Assembly: GCA_016285215.1 (NCBI GenBank)
Contig: JAEEQI010000124.1
Location: forward strand, 1-7,174
Reading direction: 5' to 3'
Length of the DNA: 7,174 nt
DNA from: Bacteroidales bacterium
GTDB lineage: Bacteria; Bacteroidota; Bacteroidia; Bacteroidales; UBA932
This document shows, piece after piece, positions 1-6,855 of the stretch (position 1 is its first letter; each line of letters starts with the position of its first letter). The notes under the pieces are model-generated. The model did not search any database. It worked only from the letters and a program-made list of their open reading frames with translations, and was not told where the DNA came from. The position numbers and the translations under genes are program-made.

Positions 1-568
1 CACCGTGGCGCGTTATTACACGCCTTCGGGCCGATGCATCCAGAAACCCTACGGAGACACCCGAACCGATTACAGCTACGACATCTACCGCCGCTACGCC
101 GACGGAGAGGTCTTCAGCGCCGACAGTGTGAAACTCAATAAGGAAGACGTGCACTACACCCGCGGAGGCCGTGTGGTATACGGAGGCGGCGGCATTATGC
201 CGGATGTCTTTGTGCCTATGGATACCACCCGGGCATCGGCCTTCTTCATTGCCTGCAACCGCAAGGCCACGCAGATGCGCTTCGCCTCGGACATCTTCGA
301 CCGCCATACCGGCGCCCTCTCCAAGATCGATTCTTTCCCTCAGATGGATGCCTTCCTGGCCGGTCTCAATCTGAAGGCCGATTTCCTGGCCTACGCCAAG
401 AAGAAGGACGGCATCACCTGCACGCCCGCCGAGTGGGAAGCCACCGAGTCCTACCTGGTCCCGCAGCTCAAGGCGCTCATCGCCCGCTACTCCAAACTGG
501 GGGACAACGCTTTCTACAAGTACTATCTTCCCGTAGACGAAACCGTCAACAAAGCCCTGGAGCTCATC
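1..568 (+). repeat. Left arm of an inverted, ~90% identical S41 gene duplication
   Basis: Bases 1-568 align without gaps to the reverse complement of 3180-3747. A hand count gives 57 differences over 568 positions. The first 24 bases are identical, and the longest identical runs elsewhere are about 30-35 bp. Similarity stops at the last codons of both genes, and the 3' flanks are unrelated. The left limit is set by the window edge, so the true repeat may be longer. Confidence 0.9.
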
Positions 569-592
569 TCCAATCCTGCTGAGCAACAATAG
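1..592 (+). CDS. S41 family C-terminal processing protease, C-terminal part only (cut by left edge)
   Basis: This is the 3' end of a gene that enters from beyond the left edge. The frame is open from base 1: codons ACC (2-4) and GTG (5-7) align with Thr341-Val342 of the complete S41 protease at 3168-4766, so the GTG at 5 is an internal valine and not a start. About 196 residues are visible and match residues 341-529 of that protein without any indel, at roughly 93% amino-acid identity. They cover the end of the protease core (ARYYTPSGRCIQ) and the long C-terminal domain typical of Bacteroidota S41 enzymes. The catalytic Ser/Lys/Gln would lie upstream of the window, so activity cannot be judged. 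The two proteins diverge only at their last residues (ISNPAEQQ here, IDNS there). The gene ends with TAG at 590-592 and converges on lptB. Synonymous changes dominate over replacements against the other copy, so this reads as a constrained gene and not a decayed fragment. Confidence 0.85.
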   Translation, partial: TVARYYTPSGRCIQKPYGDTRTDYSYDIYRRYADGEVFSADSVKLNKEDVHYTRGGRVVYGGGGIMPDVFVPMDTTRASAFFIACNRKATQMRFASDIFDRHTGALSKIDSFPQMDAFLAGLNLKADFLAYAKKKDGITCTPAEWEATESYLVPQLKALIARYSKLGDNAFYKYYLPVDETVNKALELISNPAEQQ

Positions 593-594
593 AA

Positions 595-618
595 AAAGGC
601 TGCATCCCTGCAGCCTTT
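595..618. terminator. Bidirectional intrinsic terminator between convergent genes
   Basis: AAAGGCTGCA (595-604), loop TCCC (605-608) and TGCAGCCTTT (609-618) form a perfect 10-bp stem with a 4-base loop. Read on the minus strand the hairpin is followed by TTTTTCT, a good U-tract, so it should end the lptB transcript. On the plus strand it starts 2 bases after the TAG of the S41 gene and is followed by the weaker AATTCT, with the stem itself ending in TTT. It sits centrally between two converging genes, as expected for a shared terminator. Confidence 0.85.
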
Positions 619-632
619 AATTCTAACCTATT

Positions 633-671
633 ATTAACTAAACCAACTAAAACTAACCTGGCTTAGTTAAT
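633..671. repeat. A/T-rich interrupted inverted repeat in the convergent intergenic region
   Basis: ATTAACTAAACC (633-644) pairs with GGCTTAGTTAAT (660-671), giving 11 of 12 matched bases around a 15-base loop. The loop also contains further AACTAA-like words. There is no T-run on either side, so it does not look like a second intrinsic terminator. It lies in the 3' untranslated region of lptB. It could be a stabilising RNA hairpin, a protein-binding site, or a chance product of A/T-rich sequence. I cannot assign a function. Confidence 0.45.
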
Positions 672-690
672 GCAAGAGGTGTGCCAAACT

Positions 691-1494
691 TTAAACGATA
701 TGTTCGTGTTCTACCTCGGCACGGGCTCTTTCCACTGATTTAGAGCGCTTTAGCACAAAACCTGAGCCCAGGTACTTGGTGCGAACGTCTTCGTCGGCGG
801 CCAGCTGCTCGGGGGTACCGGCCTGGAGAATCACGCCTTCGTACAGCAAATAGGCGCGGTCTGTGATGGCCAGGGTCTCACCTACATTGTGGTCCGTGAT
901 GATGACGCCAATGTTGCGGTATTTGAGTTTGGCTATGATGTACTGGATGTCTTCCACGGCAATGGGGTCCACACCGGCGAAGGGTTCGTCCAGGAGAATG
1001 AACTTGGGATCTACGGCCAGGGCGCGGGCAATTTCGCAGCGGCGGCGCTCGCCGCCGGAGAGCTGGATGCCCAGGGACTTGCGAACCTTGGAGAGGTTGA
1101 ACTCGTCAATGAGGCGCTCCATACGCTCGAGCCTTTGGGCCTTGGTCATATTCTCCGTGCTCTTGGAAAGCTCCATCACGGAGAGGATGTTGTCTTCTAC
1201 GGACATTCTGCGGAATACGGATGCTTCCTGCGGCAGGTATCCGATGCCCTTCTGGGCCCGCTGGTACATAGGCAGGTTGGTGATTTCCGTGGTGTTTCCC
1301 TCGTCGTCGTCCAGGAAGATGCGGCCGTCGTTGGGCTTGATCTGTCCGGTGATCATATAGAAACTGGTGGTCTTGCCGGCGCCGTTGGGGCCCAGGAAGC
1401 CCACAATCTCTCCCTGCTTCACTTCCATAGACACGCCCTTCACAACCGTGCGGACGCCGTATTTCTTAACCAGTTTTTCTGCGCGGAGCTTCAT
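691..1494 (-). CDS. lptB: LPS export ABC transporter ATP-binding protein LptB
   Basis: The 267-residue protein is the cytoplasmic ATPase that powers the LptB2FG transporter, which extracts lipopolysaccharide from the inner membrane and feeds the Lpt bridge. All ABC motifs are present: Walker A GPNGAGKT (35-42), Q-loop [11 protein letters not shown] with Gln89, signature LSGGE (145-149), Walker B FILLDE with catalytic Glu170, D-loop, and switch His202 in ITDHN. The Q-loop stretch is close to the well-known LptB motif, including the phenylalanine (Phe94 here) that in E. coli contacts the coupling helices of LptF/LptG. After YLGSGFVL, where E. coli LptB ends, there is a charged 19-residue tail (249-267). 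The acidic [10 protein letters not shown] loop (61-70) is also slightly longer than in E. coli. The partners LptF, LptG and LptC are not in the window, which is usual. The ATG lies 2 bases after the dnaX stop, so the gene is probably translated from the same mRNA. It is the last gene before the terminator at 595-618. Confidence 0.95.
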   Translation of the reverse strand: MKLRAEKLVKKYGVRTVVKGVSMEVKQGEIVGFLGPNGAGKTTSFYMITGQIKPNDGRIFLDDDEGNTTEITNLPMYQRAQKGIGYLPQEASVFRRMSVEDNILSVMELSKSTENMTKAQRLERMERLIDEFNLSKVRKSLGIQLSGGERRRCEIARALAVDPKFILLDEPFAGVDPIAVEDIQYIIAKLKYRNIGVIITDHNVGETLAITDRAYLLYEGVILQAGTPEQLAADEDVRTKYLGSGFVLKRSKSVERARAEVEHEHIV

Positions 1495-1496
1495 AA

Positions 1497-3155
1497 TTAC
1501 TTAGTATCTAGTCCAAAGTCGGCCACGAAAGCGCGGACTTCGGGGTTCTTTTCCATCAGGTCTTTGGCCTTTTCTTCGGGCATATAGGGGACTTTTTCGA
1601 TCTCTTCCATAGGGGTGACGGATACAATCACGTTCACCTTCTGGCAGCCCGTGAGGTCGCGGAGTTTGCCTTCCAGCTCGCGGAGCATCTTTTCCTCCAC
1701 CCACAGCTTCTGGGCCTCGTTGGTCACAAAGAACTCTACAATTTTGACGCCGTCGTTTTCGCTGAGGTTGATGTTGCCGCTGGAGAGCATATTGGCCAGA
1801 CGCGGCTTGGCGCTGTACTGCCCGGCCAGGTCTTTCCATTTGATACGAACGGTCTCGTCTTCCGGCAGGGCCTGGCTCTGCGCAGTGGCCTCGGGAGCCA
1901 CTTCCTCCTCCTTCTTCTCCTCCATAATGGCGCTCATAGACAAGGCCGATCCGGTCTTGGGAGCCCTGCGACGGGCAGGAGCGGGAGCTTCTGCCTTAGG
2001 GGCGGGAGCTGGGGCTTCCACCTTGGGGGCAGGAGCCGGGGCGGCGGGCTGAGCCTGGGGCTTGCCCAGGATGTAGCTCAGGCGCATAAGGGCGAACTCT
2101 ATGTGAAGGCGGGGATTGACGGCCGCCTTGTAGCCGGTTTCGCAGGCGGTGGTGATGCCCAGGGCCTCAAAGAGGAACTGGTTGGAGCAGCGCGAGGCTT
2201 GCTCCTGGTAACGCTTCTTGAGAGAATCGGGCAGTTCCAGCAGGGGCTCCAGACCGCCGGTCTTAGCCACTACCAGATTGCGGAGATGGCTGGACAGGGA
2301 GCCCACAAAGTGCAGGGCGTTGAAGCCCTTGGCCAGGATCTCGTCCAGGGTGAGGAAGGCGCCGCCGTAATTGCCGGCCAGGAAGTCTTCCACCATCTTG
2401 AAACTGTATTCGTAGTCCAGGACATTGAGGTTTCTGATGACGTCCTGGTATTTGACATCCGTTCCGCAGAAAGCCACCGTCTGGTCAAAGATGGTGAGGG
2501 CGTCACGCATAGCGCCATCGGCCTTGGAGGCAATCACGTGGAGGGATTCGTCGTCTATCTTTACGCCTTCCTTCTCTGCAATGCTGCGGAGGTTTCTCAC
2601 CATGTCCGGGATGGAGATGCGGTTGAAGTCATACGTCTGGCAGCGGCTCAGGATGGTGGGGAGAATCTTGTGCTTCTCCGTGGTGGCCAGAATGAAGATG
2701 GCGTGTGCCGGGGGCTCTTCCAGCGTTTTAAGGAAAGCGTTGAAAGCGCTCTGCGAGAGCATATGGACCTCGTCTATGATGTATACACTGTACTTTCCAA
2801 CCTGAGGCGGCACCTGCACTTTCTCCATCAGGGCCTTGATATCCTCTACGGAGTTGTTGGAGGCGGCGTCCAGCTCGTGGATGCAGTAGCTTCGGCCTTC
2901 CTGGAAACTCACGCAGGACTCGCACTGGCCGCAAGGCTCCATTTCCGGACCCGGGTTGGCGCAGTTGATCATCTTGGCAAAGATACGTGCCGTGGTGGTC
3001 TTACCCACTCCGCGGGGACCGCAGAAAAGATAGGCGTGGGCCAGCTGCCCCCTCCGGATGGAGTTGGACAGCGTGCGGGCAATGTTGTCCTGGCCAATCA
3101 GGGTTTCGAAGGAATCCGGCCTATACTTGCGGGCCGATACAATGTAGTCACTCAT
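1497..3155 (-). CDS. dnaX: DNA polymerase III subunit gamma/tau
   Basis: The 552-residue protein is the AAA+ motor of the clamp loader, which opens the beta sliding clamp and loads it on primed DNA. In order: opening motif [14 protein letters not shown] (9-22), Walker [10 protein letters not shown] (46-54), a zinc site of Cys65, Cys75, Cys78 and Cys81, Walker B YIIDEVHM (125-132), the Ser-Arg-Cys motif with its arginine finger (170-172), sensor 2 GAMRDA (214-219), and a helical collar to about residue 364. A Pro/Ala/Lys linker with a 9-residue repeat (366-399) follows, then an acidic patch (EEKKEEE, 412-418) and a C-terminal domain (about 435-552) in the position of the tau-specific region. 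No A-rich slippery heptamer lies near the linker, so I see no sign of the programmed frameshift that makes gamma in E. coli; one full-length tau-like product is the simplest reading. The gene starts 12 bases after the S41 protease stop and ends 2 bases before lptB. Its ATG is preceded by a sequence without a clear Shine-Dalgarno. Confidence 0.96.
   Translation of the reverse strand: MSDYIVSARKYRPDSFETLIGQDNIARTLSNSIRRGQLAHAYLFCGPRGVGKTTTARIFAKMINCANPGPEMEPCGQCESCVSFQEGRSYCIHELDAASNNSVEDIKALMEKVQVPPQVGKYSVYIIDEVHMLSQSAFNAFLKTLEEPPAHAIFILATTEKHKILPTILSRCQTYDFNRISIPDMVRNLRSIAEKEGVKIDDESLHVIASKADGAMRDALTIFDQTVAFCGTDVKYQDVIRNLNVLDYEYSFKMVEDFLAGNYGGAFLTLDEILAKGFNALHFVGSLSSHLRNLVVAKTGGLEPLLELPDSLKKRYQEQASRCSNQFLFEALGITTACETGYKAAVNPRLHIEFALMRLSYILGKPQAQPAAPAPAPKVEAPAPAPKAEAPAPARRRAPKTGSALSMSAIMEEKKEEEVAPEATAQSQALPEDETVRIKWKDLAGQYSAKPRLANMLSSGNINLSENDGVKIVEFFVTNEAQKLWVEEKMLRELEGKLRDLTGCQKVNVIVSVTPMEEIEKVPYMPEEKAKDLMEKNPEVRAFVADFGLDTK
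1962..2039 (-). repeat. 27-bp tandem repeat coding the DnaX linker
   Basis: Read on the minus strand, this stretch codes PAPAPKVEA (373-381), PAPAPKAEA (382-390) and a decayed third unit PAPARRRA (391-398). The DNA units are also alike, so the linker probably grew by repeat expansion. Such Pro/Ala-rich segments are flexible tethers in DnaX between the clamp-loader and tau parts. Copy number could vary between strains. Confidence 0.75.
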
Positions 3156-3167
3156 ACTCTACCACAC

Positions 3168-4766
3168 TTATGAATTATCGATGAGCTCGAGGGCTTTGTT
3201 GACGGTTTCGTCTACGGGGAGGTAGTACTTGTAGAAGGCATTGTCTCCCAGTTTGGAGTAGCGGGCTATGAGGGCCTTGAGCTGGGGAACCAGATAGGAC
3301 TCGGTGGCTTCCCACTCGGCGGGGGTGCAGGTAATGCCGTCCTTCTTCTTGGCGTAGGCCTGGAAATCGGCCTTTAAATTGAGCCCGTTCAGGAAGGCGT
3401 CCATCTCGGGGAAGGAGTCAATCCTGGCCAGGGCGGCGGTGTAGCGGTCAAAGATGTCGGAGGCAAAGCGCATCTGCGTGGCCTTGCGGTTGCAGGCAAT
3501 GTAGAAGGCCGAAGCCCGGGTGGTGTCCATTGGCACGAAGACGTCCGGCATAATGCCGCCGCCTCCGTATACCACGCGGCCGCTGCGGGTGTAGTGAATG
3601 TCTTCCTTATTGAGCTTGACGCTGTCTGCGTTGAAGACCTCTCCGTCTGTGTAGCGGCGGTAGATGTCGTAGCTGTAATCGGTCTTGGTGTCTCCGTAGG
3701 GCTTCTGGATGCATCGGCCCGAGGGCGTGTAATAACGCGCCACGGTGAGGCGGATGCCGGACTTGTCCGTGAAGAAGAAGGGTTCCTGTACCAGGCCCTT
3801 GCCAAAGGAGCGGCGGCCCACTACGGTTCCGCGGTCGTTGTCCTGGATGGCTCCGGCAAAGATTTCACTGGCGCTGGCCGAGTTCTCGCTGATGAGCACC
3901 GACAGCTTGACGCTCTGGAGCTTGCCGCTGCCATCGGCCTTGTAAACCTCCTTGGCGCGATGCTTTCCTTCCAGATACACGATGGTGTCTCCGGAGAAGA
4001 GGAAGTCGTTGGAGAGGAGGAGGGCCTGATCCATATAGCCGCCGGTATTGTCGCGGATATCGAAGATCAGATGGGCCATTCCCTGGTCCAAGAGCTTCAT
4101 AGCGGCCTCGTGGCACTCCTTGTAGGTAGTGCGGGAGAACTTGCTCAGACGGAGGTAACCCACGCCGGGCTTGACCATAAAGGCGGCGTCCATACTGTGC
4201 ACGGGAATCTTGCCGCGGGTAATCTCAAAGGGGATGATGTCTCCCCCGCGCTTGACGGTGATGGTAACTTTACTGCCGGAAGGGCCCTTGATGTGACGTA
4301 CCATGCTGTCCTGCGGGTACTTGACGCCGGCTATCACCAAGTCGTCCACCTTCAGAATGCGGTCACCGGGCTGCAGGCCCACCTTCTCGGAGGGGCCGCC
4401 CGCTATGACCTCCAGCACGATGGCGGTGTCGTTGGGGACGTTGAACTGGATGCCAATGCCGTCAAAATTGCCGGCCAACTCCTGCTCGGAGGCCTCCAGC
4501 TGTACGGGCGGGAGGTACACCGAATGCGGGTCCAGCTTGGCCAGGGCGGCCGTGACGGCGGCATCGGTCATACCTTCCATATTGACCGTATCCACGTAAT
4601 TCTTCTCTACAATATCCAGAATCAGGTTGAGCTTGCGCCAGTCTGTATACTGGGAGCGGATGAGGTGCTGTCTCTCGCGGAAACGGACAATGGAGAACGT
4701 GACCATGGCACCCATAACCACGCCCAGCACCACTTCCATAATATGGATAACGGTTCTTTTCTGCAT
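3168..4766 (-). CDS. Membrane-anchored S41 family C-terminal processing protease (CtpA/Prc type)
   Basis: The 532-residue serine protease belongs to the tail-specific CtpA/Prc family, which cleaves envelope proteins near their C-termini. A single hydrophobic segment (about 8-27, IHIMEVVLGVVMGAMVTFSI) without a signal-peptidase box suggests an inner-membrane anchor with the enzyme in the periplasm. A PDZ domain spans about 95-180 (GIGIQF, GGPSEKVGLQPGDRILKV). The protease core follows: YLRLSKF (204-210), FDIRDNTGGYMDQA (235-248), ENSASASEIFAGAIQD (294-309) and GRRSFGKGLVQ (317-327). By spacing with E. coli Prc (Ser430/Lys455/Gln459) the catalytic residues are Ser298, Lys323 and Gln327, all present. 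A long C-terminal domain (about 350-532) of unknown role is almost duplicated at the left end of the window. The ATG comes 4 bases after the dCMP deaminase stop, and dnaX starts 12 bases downstream. The substrate is unknown. The family call is firm; the gene name is left blank because several paralogues exist in this phylum. Confidence 0.95.
   Translation of the reverse strand: MQKRTVIHIMEVVLGVVMGAMVTFSIVRFRERQHLIRSQYTDWRKLNLILDIVEKNYVDTVNMEGMTDAAVTAALAKLDPHSVYLPPVQLEASEQELAGNFDGIGIQFNVPNDTAIVLEVIAGGPSEKVGLQPGDRILKVDDLVIAGVKYPQDSMVRHIKGPSGSKVTITVKRGGDIIPFEITRGKIPVHSMDAAFMVKPGVGYLRLSKFSRTTYKECHEAAMKLLDQGMAHLIFDIRDNTGGYMDQALLLSNDFLFSGDTIVYLEGKHRAKEVYKADGSGKLQSVKLSVLISENSASASEIFAGAIQDNDRGTVVGRRSFGKGLVQEPFFFTDKSGIRLTVARYYTPSGRCIQKPYGDTKTDYSYDIYRRYTDGEVFNADSVKLNKEDIHYTRSGRVVYGGGGIMPDVFVPMDTTRASAFYIACNRKATQMRFASDIFDRYTAALARIDSFPEMDAFLNGLNLKADFQAYAKKKDGITCTPAEWEATESYLVPQLKALIARYSKLGDNAFYKYYLPVDETVNKALELIDNS
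3180..3747 (-). repeat. Right arm of the inverted S41 gene duplication
   Basis: This segment codes residues 341-529 of the complete S41 protease and is the inverted counterpart of 1-568, at about 90% DNA identity with no indels. Of 57 hand-counted differences, 37 are in codons that keep the amino acid and the other 20 lie in 13 replaced codons. The arms enclose 593-3167, which holds the terminator, lptB and dnaX. Confidence 0.9.
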
Positions 4767-4770
4767 ACGA

Positions 4771-5184
4771 TTACTGAATCTGTTCTACCTGTTCCACCTC
4801 TATTCCGGCACGGGCCAGGAGGTCAATGCCGTCCGTGAGGCGGTAGGCATCTCTGTACACCACCCGGCGGATGCCGGACTGGATGATGAGCTTGGCACAC
4901 TCTGCACAGGGCGAGGCCGTCACGTAGAGCGTGGCGCCCTCACTGCTGTTGCCACTCTTGGCTACCTTGGTAATGGCGTTGGCCTCGGCGTGCAGGACGT
5001 ACGGTTTGGTTACTCCGTTCTCGTCTTCGCAGATGTTCTCGAAGCCCGAGGGGGTGCCGTTGTATCCGTCCGAAATGATGGTGCGGTCCTTGACCAGCAG
5101 GGCGCCCACCTTCCTGCGCTTGCAGTAGGAGTTCTGGGCCCATATTTCGGCCATCTGCAAATAGCTGCGGTCGAATTTTTCCAT
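4771..5184 (-). CDS. Deoxycytidylate (dCMP) deaminase family protein
   Basis: The 137-residue zinc-dependent enzyme of the cytidine/deoxycytidylate deaminase fold probably converts dCMP to dUMP, the precursor of dTMP made by thymidylate synthase. The zinc and catalytic signature is complete: His65 and Glu67 in HAEANAI, and Cys93 and Cys96 in SPCAEC. The N-terminal stretch CKRRKVGALLVKDRTIISDGYNG-type segment (21-43), followed by PSGFENICED, is the usual dCMP deaminase/ComEB arrangement and argues against tRNA adenosine deaminase or cytidine deaminase. It is slightly shorter than most relatives, with no missing core element. Its ATG overlaps the stop of the upstream acyl-CoA synthetase by one base (TAATG), which suggests translational coupling. 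The S41 protease starts 4 bases after its stop. Family relatives are often allosterically controlled by dCTP and dTTP; I cannot confirm that from this sequence. Confidence 0.92.
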   Translation of the reverse strand: MEKFDRSYLQMAEIWAQNSYCKRRKVGALLVKDRTIISDGYNGTPSGFENICEDENGVTKPYVLHAEANAITKVAKSGNSSEGATLYVTASPCAECAKLIIQSGIRRVVYRDAYRLTDGIDLLARAGIEVEQVEQIQ

Positions 5185-6839
5185 TAGATTCTTTGATAGA
5201 GATAACGTTTGATGCTCTTCTTGGGCGTGCGCTCGAAGTCTTCGGGCATCAGCTCGATCTTCTTGATCTGGGCATATTTGGGCAGCTCGTCATTGATGGC
5301 GGAAAGCATGCCCTTGATGCGTTTTTCAAAGTCCTGGCGGGAGAAGCCGTCCAGCTCGCCCTGATGCCAGTCCGGATAGATGAGGGCGGTGAGACCGCCG
5401 TCGTCTTCCACGACCAGGGAGTCTACCACATAGTTGAAGTTGTTGATGGTAGCTTCCACCTCTTCCGGATAGATGTTCTGGCCGGAAGGGCCCAGCACCA
5501 TGCACTTGGAACGGCCGCGCAGGAAGAGGTAGCCGTCGTGGTCGATGACGCCCATGTCTCCGGTGCGGAACCAGCCGTCTTCCGTGAAGGAAGCATGGGT
5601 GGCTTCTTCGTTCCTGTAATAGCCCAGGCACACATTGGGACCCTTCACCTGCACCTCACCGGGGACGTTGCGGGGATCCGGGGAATCAATGCGGATTTCC
5701 ATGTTGAGGGCGGCACGGCCGGCGCTGCCCACTTTCACCTTGTCCCAATGAGCGTAGCCAATGATGGGGGCGCACTCCGTCATGCCATATCCTACCGTGT
5801 AGTGGAAACCAATCTCGTGCAGGAACTTCTCCACCTCCGGGTTGAAGGCGGCGCCGCCCAGGATCACTTCCTCGAACTGGCCGCCGAAGGCGTTGGTAAG
5901 TTCCGTGCAGAACTTCTTCTCAATCACCTTGTCCAGCACGGGGATGCGGCGATAGTATTTGGTCTTGTCCACCAGGGGCTTGAGCTTGCTCTTGTACACT
6001 TTCTCCATCACCAGCGGCACGGCGATGATGATGTCCGGATGGACCTCGCTGAAGGCCTGCATAATGATCTTGGGGCTGGGAACGCGGCTCAGGAAATGCA
6101 CATGCATGCCGATGGTCATCTCAAAGAGGAACTCGAACATCATGCCGTACATATGGGCCGAAGGCAGCATGGCCACCACGTTCATCCCGGCCTTGAGCAT
6201 CGGGCAGGCGTCCTTGGCGGCGAACTCCACATTGGAGTAGATGGCACGGTAAGGGATCATGACACCCTTGGAGAAGCCGGAAGTACCGGAAGTGTAATTG
6301 ATGATGGCCAGTTCTTCGGGGCTGTCTTCGTAATACTGAAGATCTTCAGGGCCGAAGCTGTTGGGATACCGCTTGCCGAATTCTTCGTTCAGGTGCTCAC
6401 GCACATAGGTGAGTGCCTGGCTGGCGGCATACAGGAACTTGAAGTTGTTGATCTGGACCACGACGGAAAGATCCGGCATTTCTTCGGGGCTCAGGCCTTC
6501 CCAGATGACCTCATCTACAAAGAGGACGCGGGCCTCGGAGTGATTGACCAGATAATGGATATTGCCGGGCTTGAACTCGTGCAGGATGGGAACGGCCACG
6601 GCACCGTAGGTGATGGCCGCCATGAAACTCACGCCCCAGTTGGCCTGGTTGCGGGAGCAGATGGCCACTTTGTCTCCTTTCTTGAGGCCGCACATTTCAA
6701 AGGCAATGTGCAGTTTGGCAATGCGGAGGGCTACCTCACGGTAAGCCAGCGTCATGCCCTGGTAGTTGGTCAGCGCCGGGCGGTCCCAGTTCCTGACCAT
6801 ACTTTCCTGCAGGATCTTGTTGACAGATTTGAATTCCAT
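5184..6839 (-). CDS. AMP-forming acyl-CoA synthetase (long-chain fatty acid-CoA ligase type)
   Basis: The 551-residue member of the ANL adenylating superfamily most likely activates a fatty acid with ATP to an acyl-adenylate and then to acyl-CoA. Motifs in order: the phosphate-binding loop YTSGTSGFSKGV (182-193), LPSAHMYGMM (225-234), LGGAAFNPE (327-335), the aromatic/Thr/Glu motif YGMTECAP (351-358), TGD (426-428) with the ribose-binding Asp428, and the hinge stretch RGRSKCMV...NIYPEEVEA (441-464). The C-terminal A10 region reads RTPKKSIKRYLYQ. The usual catalytic lysine of the GK pair is replaced by serine when the IKRYL stretch is aligned, although lysines 540 and 541 lie beside it. No signal peptide or membrane segment is evident, so the enzyme should be cytoplasmic or membrane-associated. 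Chain-length preference cannot be read, and acyl-ACP synthetase activity is an alternative. The ATG lies 16 bases after the preceding gene's stop, and the stop overlaps the dCMP deaminase start. Confidence 0.9.
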   Translation of the reverse strand: MEFKSVNKILQESMVRNWDRPALTNYQGMTLAYREVALRIAKLHIAFEMCGLKKGDKVAICSRNQANWGVSFMAAITYGAVAVPILHEFKPGNIHYLVNHSEARVLFVDEVIWEGLSPEEMPDLSVVVQINNFKFLYAASQALTYVREHLNEEFGKRYPNSFGPEDLQYYEDSPEELAIINYTSGTSGFSKGVMIPYRAIYSNVEFAAKDACPMLKAGMNVVAMLPSAHMYGMMFEFLFEMTIGMHVHFLSRVPSPKIIMQAFSEVHPDIIIAVPLVMEKVYKSKLKPLVDKTKYYRRIPVLDKVIEKKFCTELTNAFGGQFEEVILGGAAFNPEVEKFLHEIGFHYTVGYGMTECAPIIGYAHWDKVKVGSAGRAALNMEIRIDSPDPRNVPGEVQVKGPNVCLGYYRNEEATHASFTEDGWFRTGDMGVIDHDGYLFLRGRSKCMVLGPSGQNIYPEEVEATINNFNYVVDSLVVEDDGGLTALIYPDWHQGELDGFSRQDFEKRIKGMLSAINDELPKYAQIKKIELMPEDFERTPKKSIKRYLYQRI

Positions 6840-6855
6840 GTTATTCCAATAGGTT

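Noticed and set aside
5..592. Complete small gene starting with GTG at base 5
   Set aside because: The GTG aligns with an internal valine (342) of the full-length S41 protease and the frame is open to base 1, so this is a cut gene and not a complete short one.
1588..1605. Possible slippery A-run for programmed frameshifting in dnaX
   Set aside because: The minus-strand GAAAAAG is only five A residues, in the wrong register for A-AAA-AAG, and near residue 520, far too late to make a gamma-like product.
1962..2039. Tandem repeat as a CRISPR or mobile-element sign
   Set aside because: The repeat keeps frame and codes a Pro/Ala/Lys linker inside DnaX, with no spacers, leader or transposase nearby.
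2103..3173. Long plus-strand open frame antisense to dnaX
   Set aside because: It lies opposite a fully motif-supported DnaX and has no family resemblance of its own; it is a shadow frame.
3594..4838. Long plus-strand open frame antisense to the S41 protease
   Set aside because: The protease on the minus strand has all catalytic residues and a PDZ domain; the antisense product shows no signal or motif.
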